Source: Piscinibacter caeni
Lineage (GTDB): Bacteria > Pseudomonadota > Gammaproteobacteria > Burkholderiales > Burkholderiaceae_C
Assembly: GCA_003265685.1 (NCBI GenBank)
Contig: QJOU01000047.1
Span: forward strand, 1-64,000
Reading direction: 5' to 3'
Length of the DNA: 64,000 bases
The translations under genes were made by a program, and so were the position numbers. The notes below the pieces were generated by a model. It searched no databases and was not told the DNA's origin. It saw nothing but the letters and a program-made list of their open reading frames with translations. Below, piece after piece: positions 38,601 through 48,642 of this stretch. Positions within the stretch are counted from its first letter, which is position 1. Every line of letters begins with the position of its first letter.

Positions 38601-39779
38601 ATGAACCTGCCCGGACTCAACTTCCAGCTCGGCGAGGACATCGACGCGCTGCGCGACGCGGTGCGCACCTTCGCCGAGGCCGAAATCGCGCCGCGCGCCG
38701 CCGAGATCGACCGCAGCGACCAGTTCCCGATGGACCTGTGGCGCAAGATGGGCGAGCTCGGCGTGCTCGGCATCACCGTGCCGGAGGAGTACGGCGGTGC
38801 GGACATGGGGTACCTCGCCCACATGATCGCGATGGAGGAGATCAGCCGCGCCTCGGCCTCGGTGGGCCTGTCCTACGGCGCGCACAGCAACCTGTGCGTC
38901 AACCAGATCAAGCGCAACGGCACCGAGGCGCAGAAGCGCAAGTACCTGCCCGGGCTGATCAGCGGCGAGCAGGTCGGCGCGCTGGCGATGAGCGAGCCCG
39001 GCGCCGGCTCCGACGTGATCTCGATGAAGCTCAAGGCGGTCGAGCGGGGCGGTGTCTACGTGCTCAACGGCAGCAAGATGTGGATCACCAACGGCCCGGA
39101 CGCCGACACGCTGGTGGTCTACGCCAAGACCGAGCCCGAGCTCGGCGCGCGCGGCGTCACCGCCTTCCTGATCGAGAAGGGCATGAAGGGCTTCTCGATC
39201 GCCCAGAAGCTCGACAAGCTCGGCATGCGCGGCTCGCACACCGGCGAGCTGGTGTTCCAGGATGTCGAGGTGCCGGCCGAGAACATTCTCGGCGCGCTCA
39301 ACGGCGGCGCCAAGGTGCTGATGTCCGGGCTGGACTACGAGCGCGCCGTGCTCGCCGCCGGGCCGATCGGCATCATGCAGGCGGTGATGGACAACGTGGT
39401 GCCCTACATCCACGAGCGCAAGCAGTTCGGCCAGAGCATCGGCGAGTTCCAGCTCATCCAGGGCAAGGTGGCCGACATGTACACCGTGCTGCAGGCCGCC
39501 CGCGCGTTCTGCTACACCGTGGGCAAGAACCTCGACCAGCTCGGCGCCGAACACGTGCGCCAGGTGCGCAAGGACTGCGCCAGCGTCATCCTCTGGTGCG
39601 CCGAGAAGGCGACCTGGATGGCCGGCGAGGGCATCCAGGTGTTCGGCGGCAACGGCTACATCAACGAGTACCCGCTCGGCCGGCTGTGGCGCGATGCCAA
39701 GTTGTACGAGATCGGGGCCGGCACGTCGGAGATCCGCCGCATGCTGATCGGCCGGGAGCTGTTCGCCGAGACGATGTGA
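38601..39779 (+). CDS. liuA: isovaleryl-CoA dehydrogenase
   Basis: 392 residues with GAGGAGAC upstream. Flavin and substrate motifs are [16 protein letters not shown] and [17 protein letters not shown]. The catalytic glutamate is in the alternative IVD position ([16 protein letters not shown]), while the usual position near the C-terminus is [14 protein letters not shown], lacking Glu; both are diagnostic for isovaleryl-CoA dehydrogenase. It oxidises isovaleryl-CoA to 3-methylcrotonyl-CoA in leucine breakdown and passes electrons to ETF. The liuBCD carboxylase genes are not in this window. Confidence 0.95.
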   Translation: MNLPGLNFQLGEDIDALRDAVRTFAEAEIAPRAAEIDRSDQFPMDLWRKMGELGVLGITVPEEYGGADMGYLAHMIAMEEISRASASVGLSYGAHSNLCVNQIKRNGTEAQKRKYLPGLISGEQVGALAMSEPGAGSDVISMKLKAVERGGVYVLNGSKMWITNGPDADTLVVYAKTEPELGARGVTAFLIEKGMKGFSIAQKLDKLGMRGSHTGELVFQDVEVPAENILGALNGGAKVLMSGLDYERAVLAAGPIGIMQAVMDNVVPYIHERKQFGQSIGEFQLIQGKVADMYTVLQAARAFCYTVGKNLDQLGAEHVRQVRKDCASVILWCAEKATWMAGEGIQVFGGNGYINEYPLGRLWRDAKLYEIGAGTSEIRRMLIGRELFAETM

Positions 39780-39803
39780 GCGGGGCTGCGTAAACTGCCC
39801 GGC

Positions 39804-40487
39804 ATGAGCACGAACCTGGACGAACTCTTCGAAAGCAACCGCCGCTGGGCGGCGGAGACCGAGCGCCGCTCGCCCGGCTTCTTCACCAAGCTGCTCGCGC
39901 AGCAGGCGCCGCAGTACCTGTGGATCGGCTGCGCCGACAGCCGCGTGCCGGCCAACGAGATCCTCGGCCTGCTGCCGGGTGACGTGTTCGTGCACCGCAA
40001 CGTGGCCAACGTCGTCGTGCACTCCGACCTGAACGCGCTGTCGGTGATCCAGTTCGCGATCGACATGCTGAAGGTCCAGCACATCATGGTCGTCGGCCAC
40101 TACGGCTGCGGCGGCGTTCGTGCGGCGCTGATGGGCCTGCGCGTGGGCCTGGTCGACAACTGGATCCGCCACGTGCAGGACGTGCGGCACAAGCACCGCG
40201 CCTGGCTCGACGGCATGCAGGACGAGGAGCTGCGCATGAAGGCGCTGTGCGAGCTGAACGTGCTCGAGCAGTCGCTCAACGTCTGCGAATCCACCGTCGT
40301 GCAGGACGCCTGGGCGCGTGGCCAGTCGGTGGTGGTGCACGGCTGGGTCTACGGCCTGCACAACGGCCTGATCGAGGACCTGAAGATGACGGTGACCAAC
40401 GCCGCCGGCGTGGCCGCCGCCTACGGCCTGGCGCTGGGCGCCGTCAAGAACCGCTACGACGCGATCCGCAAGGGCGGCCGGCCATGA
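39804..40487 (+). CDS. can: beta-class carbonic anhydrase
   Basis: 227 residues. Zinc ligands are Cys43 and, in HYGC, His99 and Cys102; the Asp45-Arg47 dyad lies in CADSR. The enzyme interconverts CO2 and bicarbonate. It lies 24 bases after liuA and overlaps aceK (ATGA). Bicarbonate supply for biotin-dependent carboxylases such as methylcrotonyl-CoA carboxylase would explain its place, but this is inference. Confidence 0.96.
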   Translation: MSTNLDELFESNRRWAAETERRSPGFFTKLLAQQAPQYLWIGCADSRVPANEILGLLPGDVFVHRNVANVVVHSDLNALSVIQFAIDMLKVQHIMVVGHYGCGGVRAALMGLRVGLVDNWIRHVQDVRHKHRAWLDGMQDEELRMKALCELNVLEQSLNVCESTVVQDAWARGQSVVVHGWVYGLHNGLIEDLKMTVTNAAGVAAAYGLALGAVKNRYDAIRKGGRP

Positions 40488-42274
40488 CGGTGTTCCCCCA
40501 GCGCCTGACCGATGCCCGCGGCTTCGACATCGCCCAGGCGCTGCTGGAGGGATTCAACCGCCACTACCGGTTGTTCCGCGAGACCAGCGCCGCCGCCAAG
40601 AAGCGCTTCGAGCAGGCCGACTGGCACGGCCAGCAGCGCGCGCAGGCGCAGCGCATCGAGTTCTACGACAAGCGCGTCGAGGAGGCGGCCGAGCGGCTGC
40701 AGCGCGAGTTCCAGGCCGGCAGTCTGCCGATGGACGTGTGGCAGCAGGTCAAGCTGCACTACATCGGACTGCTGGTGAACCACCACCAGCCCGAACTGGC
40801 CGAGACCTTCTTCAACTCGGTGACCACGAAGATCCTGCACCGCAGCTACTTCAACAACGACTTCATCTTCGTGCGCCCGGCCGTCTCCACCGAGTACATC
40901 GAGAACGACGAGCCGGCCGCGCTGCCTACCTACCGCGCCTACTACCCGACCAAGGAGACGCTGCGCGAGACGCTGCTGCGCGTGATCGACAACTTCCAGC
41001 TCGAGCGCGAGTTCGAGGACCTGGGGCGCGACGTCGACTACGTGCTCGCCGCGGTGATCAGCAAGCTCGGCGAGTTCCGCATGCGGGCGAACTTCCAGCT
41101 GCAGGTGCTGTCGTCGCTCTTCTACCGCAACAAGGGCGCCTACGCGGTGGGCAAGATCATCAACGGATTCAACGAGCTGCCCTTCGCGCTGCCCATCCTG
41201 CACACGCCGCGCGGCCAGCTCGCCATCGACGCGGCCCTGTTCGGCGAGGACGACCTGCTGATGCTGTTCAGCTTCGCGCGCGCCTACTTCATGGTCGACA
41301 TGGAGGTGCCCTCGGCCTGCGTGCAGTTCCTGCGCTCGATGATGCCGCGCAAGCCCAAGAGCGAGCTGTACAACGCCATCGGCCTGCAGAAGCAGGGCAA
41401 GAACATCTTCTACCGCGACTTCCTCTACCACCTGCGCCACAGCAGCGACAAGTTCCGCATCGCGCCCGGCATCAAGGGCATGGTGATGCTGGTGTTCGAC
41501 CTGCCGAGCTTTCCCTACGTCTTCAAGGTCATCAAGGACTTCTACCCGGCGCCCAAGGAGACCACGCGCGAGCACATCCAGAGCCGCTACCTGCTCGTCA
41601 AGCAGCACGACCGCGTCGGCCGCATGGCCGACACGCTGGAGTACAGCAACGTGGCCTTCCCGCGTGCGCGCTTCGAGAACGACCTGGTCGAGGAGCTGAA
41701 GCACCACTGCCCGAGCCTGGTGGAGGAGGACGGCGACACGCTGGTGATCCGCCACCTCTACATCGAGCGGCGCATGATCCCGCTGAACATCTACCTGCGG
41801 GAGGCCTCGCCGCGCCAGATGGAGCATGCCGTCGTCGAGTACGGCAACGCCATCAAGGATCTGGTGCGTGCCAACATCTTCCCGGGCGACATGCTGTGGA
41901 AGAACTTCGGCGTCACGCGCCACGGCAAGGTGGTGTTCTACGACTACGACGAGATCGAGTACCTGACCGACTGCAACTTCCGCCGCGTGCCCGCGCCGCG
42001 CACCGAGGAGGAGGAGATGTCGGGTGAGATCTGGTACCACGTCGGGCCGCACGACGTGTTCCCCGAGACCTTCGGTCCCTTCCTGCTCGGCGATACGCGT
42101 GTGCGCGAGGTGTTCATGAAGCACCACGCCGACCTGCTCGACGTCGCCTTCTGGCAGGGCCACAAGGAGCGCATCCTGGCCGGCCACGTGCACGACGTGT
42201 TCCCCTACGAGCAGCACCGGCGCTTCCGCCGCCAGCACCAGGACGCTGCGGCAGCGGCCGAGGTCGGCATGTGA
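40484..42274 (+). CDS. aceK: isocitrate dehydrogenase kinase/phosphatase
   Basis: 596 residues, close to the usual 570-600. The kinase-like domain contains [25 protein letters not shown] as the nucleotide site (near 330-350), then [26 protein letters not shown] with the catalytic/metal Asp region. AceK phosphorylates isocitrate dehydrogenase to send carbon through the glyoxylate bypass during growth on acetyl-CoA sources. It is coupled to the carbonic anhydrase gene by a 4-base overlap. In enterobacteria it sits with aceBA; here it lies in the branched-chain/fatty-acyl region. Confidence 0.96.
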   Translation: MTVFPQRLTDARGFDIAQALLEGFNRHYRLFRETSAAAKKRFEQADWHGQQRAQAQRIEFYDKRVEEAAERLQREFQAGSLPMDVWQQVKLHYIGLLVNHHQPELAETFFNSVTTKILHRSYFNNDFIFVRPAVSTEYIENDEPAALPTYRAYYPTKETLRETLLRVIDNFQLEREFEDLGRDVDYVLAAVISKLGEFRMRANFQLQVLSSLFYRNKGAYAVGKIINGFNELPFALPILHTPRGQLAIDAALFGEDDLLMLFSFARAYFMVDMEVPSACVQFLRSMMPRKPKSELYNAIGLQKQGKNIFYRDFLYHLRHSSDKFRIAPGIKGMVMLVFDLPSFPYVFKVIKDFYPAPKETTREHIQSRYLLVKQHDRVGRMADTLEYSNVAFPRARFENDLVEELKHHCPSLVEEDGDTLVIRHLYIERRMIPLNIYLREASPRQMEHAVVEYGNAIKDLVRANIFPGDMLWKNFGVTRHGKVVFYDYDEIEYLTDCNFRRVPAPRTEEEEMSGEIWYHVGPHDVFPETFGPFLLGDTRVREVFMKHHADLLDVAFWQGHKERILAGHVHDVFPYEQHRRFRRQHQDAAAAAEVGM

Positions 42275-42281
42275 GGCCCTC

Positions 42282-42773
42282 GTGGACCTGAAGGACACCT
42301 TCGAGTTCGCGAGCTATGTCGTCACGGTGATCGGCCTGCCGTTTGCCGTGTGGGTGTTCTTCATCGAGCAGCGCAAGGAACGCGAGAACGAGGAGGAGGA
42401 GGCCTACCAGCATCTGTCCGACGCGTACAACGACTTCCTGCAGACCGTGCTCGCGCACGCCGACCTGCAGCTGCGCACCAACGCCGCGCTGCCCAACCCC
42501 ACGCCCGAGCAGAACGAGCGCATGCTGGTGATCTTCGACATGCTGATCTCGCTGTTCGAGCGTGCCTACCTCGTGGCCCACAAGGAGCACATGACGCCCA
42601 CCGAGCAGCGCCGCTGGAACTCGTGGGACGACTACATGCGCGAGTGGTGCCGGCGCGACGACTTCTACAACGCCCTGCCGCTGCTGCTGCGCGGCGAGGA
42701 TCCCGAGTTCCAGCACTACATCAAGCGTGTCGCGCAGGAGGAGCGCGGCAGCCCCGTCCTCACCGCCTCTTGA
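42282..42773 (+). CDS. hypothetical membrane-anchored protein
   Basis: 163 residues beginning with GTG at 42282, seven bases after aceK. A single N-terminal hydrophobic helix (about 9-28, FASYVVTVIGLPFAVWVFFIEQ) is followed by a charged linker and a helical, tryptophan-containing domain (YQHLSDAYNDFLQTVL..., WNSWDDYMREWCRRDDFYNALPLLL). I recognise no characterised family. It sits between aceK and a thiolase in one transcription unit, so it is probably real. Confidence 0.8.
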   Translation: MDLKDTFEFASYVVTVIGLPFAVWVFFIEQRKERENEEEEAYQHLSDAYNDFLQTVLAHADLQLRTNAALPNPTPEQNERMLVIFDMLISLFERAYLVAHKEHMTPTEQRRWNSWDDYMREWCRRDDFYNALPLLLRGEDPEFQHYIKRVAQEERGSPVLTAS

Positions 42774-42790
42774 CCGCAAAGGAGCGAACC

Positions 42791-43969
42791 ATGTCCGAAT
42801 CCATCGTCATCGCCTCCGCCGCCCGCACGCCGATCGGCGGCCTGCTGGGCGACTTCTCCAACCTCGCCGCCTGGGAGCTGGGCGCCGTCGCGCTCAAGGC
42901 CGCGGTCGAGCGCGCCGGCGTGCCGGGCGATGCGGTCGACGAGGTGCTGCTGGGCAACTGCCTGATGGCCGGGCAGGGCCAGGCGCCGGCGCGCCAGGCG
43001 CTGCGCCGTGCCGGCCTGCCCGATTCCGCCGGCGCGGTGACGCTGTCCAAGATGTGCGGCTCGGGCATGCGCGCGATGATGTTCGCGCACGACATGCTGC
43101 TCGCCGGCAGCGCCAACGTCGTGGTGGCCGGCGGCATGGAGAGCATGACCAACGCGCCGCACCTGATGTTCGCGCGCAAGGGCATCAAGTACGGCGCGAG
43201 TGCGGTGTACGACCACATGGCGCTCGACGGCCTGGAAGACGCCTACGAACGCGGCAAGGCCATGGGCGTGTTCGCCGAGCAGTGCGTGGCCAAGTACGGA
43301 TTCACGCGCGAGGCGATGGACCAGTTCGCGATCGCCTCCACCACCCGCAGCAAGAAGGCCAACGAGGACGGCAGCTTCGACTGGGAGATGGCGCCGGTGA
43401 CCCTGCCGGGCAAGGCCGGCGACACGGTCGTGAAGTTCGACGAGCAGCCGTTCAAGGCCAAGCTCGACAAGATCCCGGGCCTGAAGCCCGCCTTCAAGAA
43501 GGACGGCGCGATCACCGCGGCCACCTCGTCGTCGATCTCCGACGGTGCTGCCGCGCTGGTGCTGATGCGCGAATCCACCGCGAAGCAGATGGGTGCCCGG
43601 CCGATCGCGCGCATCGTCGGCCACGCGGTGCATGCGCAGGCGCCGGACTGGTTCACCACCGCCCCGGTGGGTGCGATCGAGAAGCTGCTGAAGAAGAGCG
43701 GCTGGGGCGTGAAGGATGTCGACCTGTGGGAGGTCAACGAGGCCTTCGCGGCGGTGACCATGGCCGCGATGGCCGAGTTCAAGCTGGCGCACGAGATCGT
43801 CAACGTGCACGGCGGCGCCTGCGCGCTCGGCCACCCGATCGGCGCGAGCGGCGCGCGCATCGTCGTCACGCTGCTGGGTGCGCTGCGTCAGCGCAAGCTG
43901 AAGAAGGGCGTCGCGGCGCTGTGCATCGGCGGCGGGGAAGCCACCGCGCTGGCGGTCGAGTTGCTGTGA
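42791..43969 (+). CDS. acetyl-CoA C-acetyltransferase (thiolase)
   Basis: 392 residues with AAGGAG upstream. The nucleophile is Cys89 (KMCGSGMRAMM), with later residues in GGACALGHPIGASGAR and LCIGGGEATA. It is a biosynthetic/degradative thiolase of the AtoB/PhaA type. In leucine catabolism it would cleave acetoacetyl-CoA to acetyl-CoA. It is distinct from the BktB-like enzyme at 3717. Its stop overlaps the GTG of the next gene (GTGA). Confidence 0.94.
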   Translation: MSESIVIASAARTPIGGLLGDFSNLAAWELGAVALKAAVERAGVPGDAVDEVLLGNCLMAGQGQAPARQALRRAGLPDSAGAVTLSKMCGSGMRAMMFAHDMLLAGSANVVVAGGMESMTNAPHLMFARKGIKYGASAVYDHMALDGLEDAYERGKAMGVFAEQCVAKYGFTREAMDQFAIASTTRSKKANEDGSFDWEMAPVTLPGKAGDTVVKFDEQPFKAKLDKIPGLKPAFKKDGAITAATSSSISDGAAALVLMRESTAKQMGARPIARIVGHAVHAQAPDWFTTAPVGAIEKLLKKSGWGVKDVDLWEVNEAFAAVTMAAMAEFKLAHEIVNVHGGACALGHPIGASGARIVVTLLGALRQRKLKKGVAALCIGGGEATALAVELL

Positions 43970-44631
43970 GCCACGCGCTCGTCATCGGCGCCTCGCGCGG
44001 CATCGGCCACGAGTTCGTGCGCCAGTACCGCGTCGCGGGCTGGCAGGTCACCGCCACCGCACGCGACCCGGCAGCGCTCGAGGCGCTGAAGGTGATGGGC
44101 GCCACGGCGCTCGCGCTCGACGTGGCGGACATGGAACACGCCTCGCGCCTGGCCTGGCAGCTCGACGGCGCGGCGCTCGACGTGGTGGTGCATGCCGCCG
44201 GCGTGCTGCTGCGCACGCCGGGCATGGAGCCGCCCACTGACGAGCAGTTCGACGCGACCATGCATGCCAACGTGCTCGGGCCGATGCGCGTGCTGCCGCA
44301 ACTGGCCGACGCGCTCGCGCCCGGCGCGAAGCTGGCGGTGCTGTCCTCGCGCATGGGTTCGATCGGCGGGCGCAGCAGTTCCAGCAGCTGGCTCTACCGC
44401 GCCTCCAAGGCAGCGGTCAATTCGGTGCTGAAGGACCTGTCGATCGTCTGGGCCGGCAAGGCCGTCTGCGTGGCATTCCACCCCGGCTGGGTGCAGACGG
44501 CGATGGGCGGCCCGGGTGCCGACCTGACCGCCGAGCGCAGCGTGTCCGACATGCGCGGCGTGATCGCGCGGCTGACGCCGGCCGACAACGGCCGCTTCCT
44601 CAATCACGACGGATCGTCTATCGATTGGTAG
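43966..44631 (+). CDS. short-chain dehydrogenase/reductase
   Basis: 221 residues, GTG start overlapping the thiolase stop. Rossmann motif IGASRGIGHEF, HAAGV in place of NNAG, Ser in SSRMGSIGG, and YRASK as the Tyr-Lys pair. The size and pattern match the C-factor-like SDR group (CsgA-like), NAD(P)-dependent with unknown substrate. It lies in the thiolase-acyl-CoA dehydrogenase unit. Confidence 0.9.
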   Translation: MSHALVIGASRGIGHEFVRQYRVAGWQVTATARDPAALEALKVMGATALALDVADMEHASRLAWQLDGAALDVVVHAAGVLLRTPGMEPPTDEQFDATMHANVLGPMRVLPQLADALAPGAKLAVLSSRMGSIGGRSSSSSWLYRASKAAVNSVLKDLSIVWAGKAVCVAFHPGWVQTAMGGPGADLTAERSVSDMRGVIARLTPADNGRFLNHDGSSIDW

Positions 44632-44635
44632 CAGC

Positions 44636-45766
44636 ATGATGTTGAGCGACGACCACCTCGCCGTGCAGGACGCCGTGCGCGCGTTCGTGCAGGACCGCAT
44701 CGCGCCGAACGCGGCGCGCTGGGACAAGGAACACCACTTCCCGGCCGCCGAGCTGAAGGGCCTGGCCGAGCTGGGCTGCTACGGCGTGGCGGTACCGCCC
44801 GAGTACGGCGGCGCGGGGCTGGACTACCTCGCCCTGGCCATCATCCTCGAGGAGATCGCCGCCGGCGACGGCGGCACCTCGACCGTGGTGAGCGTCAACA
44901 ACTGCCCGGTCTGCTCGATCCTGCTGGCCTGGGGCAGCGAGGCGCAGAAGCAGCGCTGGCTCGCCCCGCTGGCCCGCGGCGAGCTGCTCGGCGCCTTCTG
45001 CCTGACCGAGCCGCATGTCGGTTCGCAGGCCGACGGGCTGAAGACCAGCGCGGTGCGCGACGGTGATGACTACGTGCTCGACGGCGTCAAGCAGTTCATC
45101 ACCAGCGGCAAGCATGGTGACGTGGCGATCGTGATGGCCGTCACCGACAAGGCGGCGGGCAAGAAGGGCATCAGCGCCTTCCTCGTGCCGACGAACACCC
45201 CGGGCTACACCGTCGCGCGGCTCGAGGAGAAGATGGGCCAGCACAGCAGCGACACGGCGCAGATCCTGTTCGAGCGCTGCCGCGTACCGGCTGCAAACCT
45301 GATCGGCGAGGAGGGCCAGGGCCTGAAGATCGCGCTCTCCGGCCTCGAGGGCGGGCGCATCGGCATCGCCTCGCAGAGCGTGGGCATGGCGCGTGCGGCC
45401 TTCGAGGTGGCGCTGGCCTACGCGAAGGAGCGGGTCGCCTTCGGCCAGCCGATCTACGAGCACCAGGCGGTGCAGTTCCGCCTCGCCGAGATGGCCACGC
45501 AGATCGAGGCGGCGCGCCAGCTGATCCACCACGCCGCGAGCCTGAAGGACGCCGGCCGGCCCTGCCTGAAGGAGGCGGCGATGGCCAAGCTCTTCGCCAG
45601 CGAGATGGCCGAGCGTGTCTGCAGTGCCGCGATCCAGACGCTCGGCGGCTACGGCTACGTCAGCGACTTCCCGCTCGAGCGCATCTACCGCGACGTGCGG
45701 GTGTGCCAGATCTACGAAGGCACCTCCGACGTGCAGAAGATCCTGATCGGCCGGGCGCTGGCGTGA
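44636..45766 (+). CDS. acyl-CoA dehydrogenase (short-chain type)
   Basis: 376 residues. FAD/substrate motifs are [16 protein letters not shown] and [16 protein letters not shown], and the catalytic Glu is in [10 protein letters not shown] near the C-terminus, as in butyryl- or short-branched-chain enzymes. It feeds electrons to ETF. It starts four bases after the SDR and is coupled through GTGA to trkA. Substrate length is inferred only. Confidence 0.93.
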   Translation: MMLSDDHLAVQDAVRAFVQDRIAPNAARWDKEHHFPAAELKGLAELGCYGVAVPPEYGGAGLDYLALAIILEEIAAGDGGTSTVVSVNNCPVCSILLAWGSEAQKQRWLAPLARGELLGAFCLTEPHVGSQADGLKTSAVRDGDDYVLDGVKQFITSGKHGDVAIVMAVTDKAAGKKGISAFLVPTNTPGYTVARLEEKMGQHSSDTAQILFERCRVPAANLIGEEGQGLKIALSGLEGGRIGIASQSVGMARAAFEVALAYAKERVAFGQPIYEHQAVQFRLAEMATQIEAARQLIHHAASLKDAGRPCLKEAAMAKLFASEMAERVCSAAIQTLGGYGYVSDFPLERIYRDVRVCQIYEGTSDVQKILIGRALA

Positions 45767-47178
45767 ACATCATCATCCTTGGCGCCGGGCGTGTCGGCGA
45801 GAGCGTCGCGGAGAGCCTGGTGTCGGAGAAGAACGACATCACGGTGATCGACACCAGCCCGCAGCGCCTGGCCGACCTGCAGGACCGGCTGGACCTGCGC
45901 GGCGTCACCGGCAACGGCATCCAGCCCTCGGTGCTCGAGGCCGCCGGCGCGCGCGACGCCGACATGCTGATCGCCTGCGCGCCGCTGGACGAGACCAACC
46001 TCGTGGTCTGCAAGGTGGCGCACGAGGTATTCGGCATCCCGACCACGATCGCGCGCATCCGCTCGCCGGAGTTCCAGGAAGGCAGCCCGTTGATGGCGCG
46101 CGCCGGCTTCGCGGTCGACCACGTGATCTGCCCCGAGGAATCCCTCACCAGCTACATCCGCAAGCTGATCGAGTACCCCGAGGCGCTGCAGGTGCTCGAG
46201 TTCGCCGAGGGCGCAGTCAGCCTGATCGCGGTGCGTGCGGTCTCCGGCGGGCCGATGGTGCGCCACGTCATCAGCGAGCTGCCGCAGCTCGTGCCGGGTG
46301 TGGAGATGCGCTTCGTCGCGATCTACCGCACCGACGAGCTGGGGCAGGACCACCAGGTGGTGTGCGACGGCACCACGCGCATCGAGCCGGGCGACGAGGT
46401 GTTCGTGCTCGCCGCCACGCACGACATCCGCCGCGTCCTCGACGCGCTGCGCCGGCGCGACGAGCCGGTGCGCCGCGTGATGATCGCCGGCGGCGGCAAG
46501 GTCGGGCTGCGCCTGGCGCGCGAGATCGAGGACGAGTGCCGCGTCAAGGTGATCGAGGCCAATGCGCAGCGCTGCGAGTACCTGACCACGCAGCTCAGGA
46601 CCGAGTCGCTCGTGCTGCAGGGCGACAGCACCGACGAGGACCTGCTCGAGGAAGAGAACGTGCAGGACACCGACCTCTTCCTGTCGCTGACCAGCGACGA
46701 CGAGGACAACATCATGGCCTGCCTGCTGGCCAAGCGCATGGGCGCGCGCCGCGTGCTCGCGCTGATCAACCGGCGCGCCTATGCCGACCTGGTACAGGGC
46801 ACGCAGATCGACATCGCGCTCTCGCCCGCGCAGACGGTGATCGGCGAGCTGCTCGCGCATGTGCGGCGCGGCGACGTCGAGGCGGTCTACAGCCTGCGCC
46901 GCGGCGCGGCCGAGGCGCTCGAGGCGGTGGCGCACGGCGACCGGCGCTCGTCCAAGGTGGTGGGCCGGCGCATCGACGAGCTGCCGCTGCCCGCCGGCGC
47001 GCAGATCGGCGCGATCGTGCGCGCGGGAAAGGAGGCCGAGGCGCCCCCGCGCGTCATCATCCCGCACCACGACACGGTGATCGAGAGCGACGACCACGTG
47101 ATCGTCTTCGTGCCGCGCAAGCGCATGGTGCGCGAGGTCGAGAAGCTGTTCCAGGTCGGCGCGACCTTCCTGTTCTGA
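45763..47178 (+). CDS. trkA: Trk potassium uptake system peripheral protein TrkA
   Basis: 471 residues, GTG start overlapping the acyl-CoA dehydrogenase stop. Two RCK repeats, each with a nucleotide-binding Rossmann segment (IIILGAGRVGESVAESL at the start; VMIAGGGKVGLRLAREI near 243) and a TrkA-C lobe. TrkA binds NAD(H)/ATP and gates the TrkH channel. Its stop overlaps the trkH ATG. Confidence 0.96.
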   Translation: MNIIILGAGRVGESVAESLVSEKNDITVIDTSPQRLADLQDRLDLRGVTGNGIQPSVLEAAGARDADMLIACAPLDETNLVVCKVAHEVFGIPTTIARIRSPEFQEGSPLMARAGFAVDHVICPEESLTSYIRKLIEYPEALQVLEFAEGAVSLIAVRAVSGGPMVRHVISELPQLVPGVEMRFVAIYRTDELGQDHQVVCDGTTRIEPGDEVFVLAATHDIRRVLDALRRRDEPVRRVMIAGGGKVGLRLAREIEDECRVKVIEANAQRCEYLTTQLRTESLVLQGDSTDEDLLEEENVQDTDLFLSLTSDDEDNIMACLLAKRMGARRVLALINRRAYADLVQGTQIDIALSPAQTVIGELLAHVRRGDVEAVYSLRRGAAEALEAVAHGDRRSSKVVGRRIDELPLPAGAQIGAIVRAGKEAEAPPRVIIPHHDTVIESDDHVIVFVPRKRMVREVEKLFQVGATFLF

Positions 47179-48635
47179 TGAACTCGCCGCTGGCCGTCGT
47201 CGCGCTGGTCGGCCGCATGGTCGTGCTGTTCGCGCTGCTGATGCTGGTGCCGCTCGCCTTCGCGCTGGTGCAGCGCGATGCGGCGCAGCGCGCCTTCCTG
47301 GTGGGCACCGGCGTGACCTTGCTCGCCGGGGGGCTGATGAGCCTGGCCACGCGGCGCTTCCGGCGCGAGCTGCAGGCGCGCGACGGCTTCGTGCTGGTGG
47401 CGCTGACCTGGCTGCTGCTGCCGGCCTTCGGCGCGGTGCCGCTGCTGCTGGCGCTGCCCGGGCTCTCGGTGACGGATGCCTACTTCGAGGCCATGTCCGG
47501 CTTCACCGCCACCGGCGCCACGGCGCTGTCGGGGCTCGACGCCCTGCCGCTGTCGGTCAACGTGTGGCGCTGCTTCATGATGCTGGTGGGCGGGCTGGGC
47601 ATCATCGTGCTGGCCGTGGCCATCCTGCCGCTGCTGGGCGTGGGCGGCACGCAGCTCTTCAAGGCCGAGACGCCCGGCCCGATGAAGGACAACAAGCTGA
47701 CCCCGCGCATCGCCGAGACGGCGCGCGGGCTGTGGACGGTGTACTTCATCGTCTCGGTGCTGTGCTTCTTCGCCTACCGCGCCGCCGGCATGAGCTGGGC
47801 CGATGCCTTCATGCACATGTGCTCGACGATGGGGCTGGGCGGCTTCTCGTCGCACGACCTGAGCTTCGGCTACTGGAACTCGGCCGCCATCGAGGCGGTG
47901 GCGGTGTTCTTCATGCTGATCTCGGGCGTCAGCTTCGCGCTCTACTTCGTCGCCTGGCGGCAGCGCTCGCTGCGCGTGCTGTGGCGCGACGTCGAGGTGC
48001 GCGCCTACGTGCTGGCGGTGCTCGGCGCGATCGTGCTGATCGCCGGCTACCTGCTGGCCAACGGCGTCTACGACGATGGCCTGGCGGCGCTGCGCCACAC
48101 CGCCTTCCACGTCGTCTCGCTGGCCACCACCACCGGCTTCGCGACGCACGACTACGCGCAGTGGCCGCTGTTCGCGCCGCTGCTGATGATCCTGCTGGGC
48201 TGCTTCGCCACCTGCGCCGGCTCCACCGGCGGCGGCATCAAGATGGTCCGCATGCTGCTGCTGCTCAAGCAGTCGCATCGCGAGCTGGTGCGCATCGTGC
48301 ACCCGAGCGTCGTCAACCCGGTGGTGATCGGCGGCAACGCGGTCAGCCCGCGCGTGCTGCAGAGCGTGATCGCCTACATGATGGTCTACGGCGCCACGCT
48401 GGTGGCGCTGACCATGCTGCTGCTGTTCAGCGGGCTGGAGCCGGTGACCGCCTTCACCGCGGTGATCGCCTGCGTCAACAACATCGGCCCCGGGCTCGGC
48501 GAGGTCGGCCCGGCGGTCAACTACGGCGCCCTGAGCGACTTCCAGACCTGGGTCTGCACCTTCGGCATGCTGCTCGGGCGGCTGGAACTGCTGGCGGTGC
48601 TGGTGCTCTTCACGCCGCAGTTCTGGCGGTCATGA
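47178..48635 (+). CDS. trkH: Trk potassium transporter membrane subunit TrkH
   Basis: 485 residues with some 10-12 membrane segments forming the four pore repeats. Selectivity-filter-like turns are SGFTATGATAL, CSTMGLGGFSS, ATTTGFATHD and CVNNIGPGLGEVG, and STGGGIKMVR is the intramembrane loop. It carries K+ across the inner membrane together with TrkA. Convergent with the CoA-transferase gene, 7 bases away. Confidence 0.96.
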   Translation: MNSPLAVVALVGRMVVLFALLMLVPLAFALVQRDAAQRAFLVGTGVTLLAGGLMSLATRRFRRELQARDGFVLVALTWLLLPAFGAVPLLLALPGLSVTDAYFEAMSGFTATGATALSGLDALPLSVNVWRCFMMLVGGLGIIVLAVAILPLLGVGGTQLFKAETPGPMKDNKLTPRIAETARGLWTVYFIVSVLCFFAYRAAGMSWADAFMHMCSTMGLGGFSSHDLSFGYWNSAAIEAVAVFFMLISGVSFALYFVAWRQRSLRVLWRDVEVRAYVLAVLGAIVLIAGYLLANGVYDDGLAALRHTAFHVVSLATTTGFATHDYAQWPLFAPLLMILLGCFATCAGSTGGGIKMVRMLLLLKQSHRELVRIVHPSVVNPVVIGGNAVSPRVLQSVIAYMMVYGATLVALTMLLLFSGLEPVTAFTAVIACVNNIGPGLGEVGPAVNYGALSDFQTWVCTFGMLLGRLELLAVLVLFTPQFWRS

Positions 48636-48642
48636 GTCCCTT

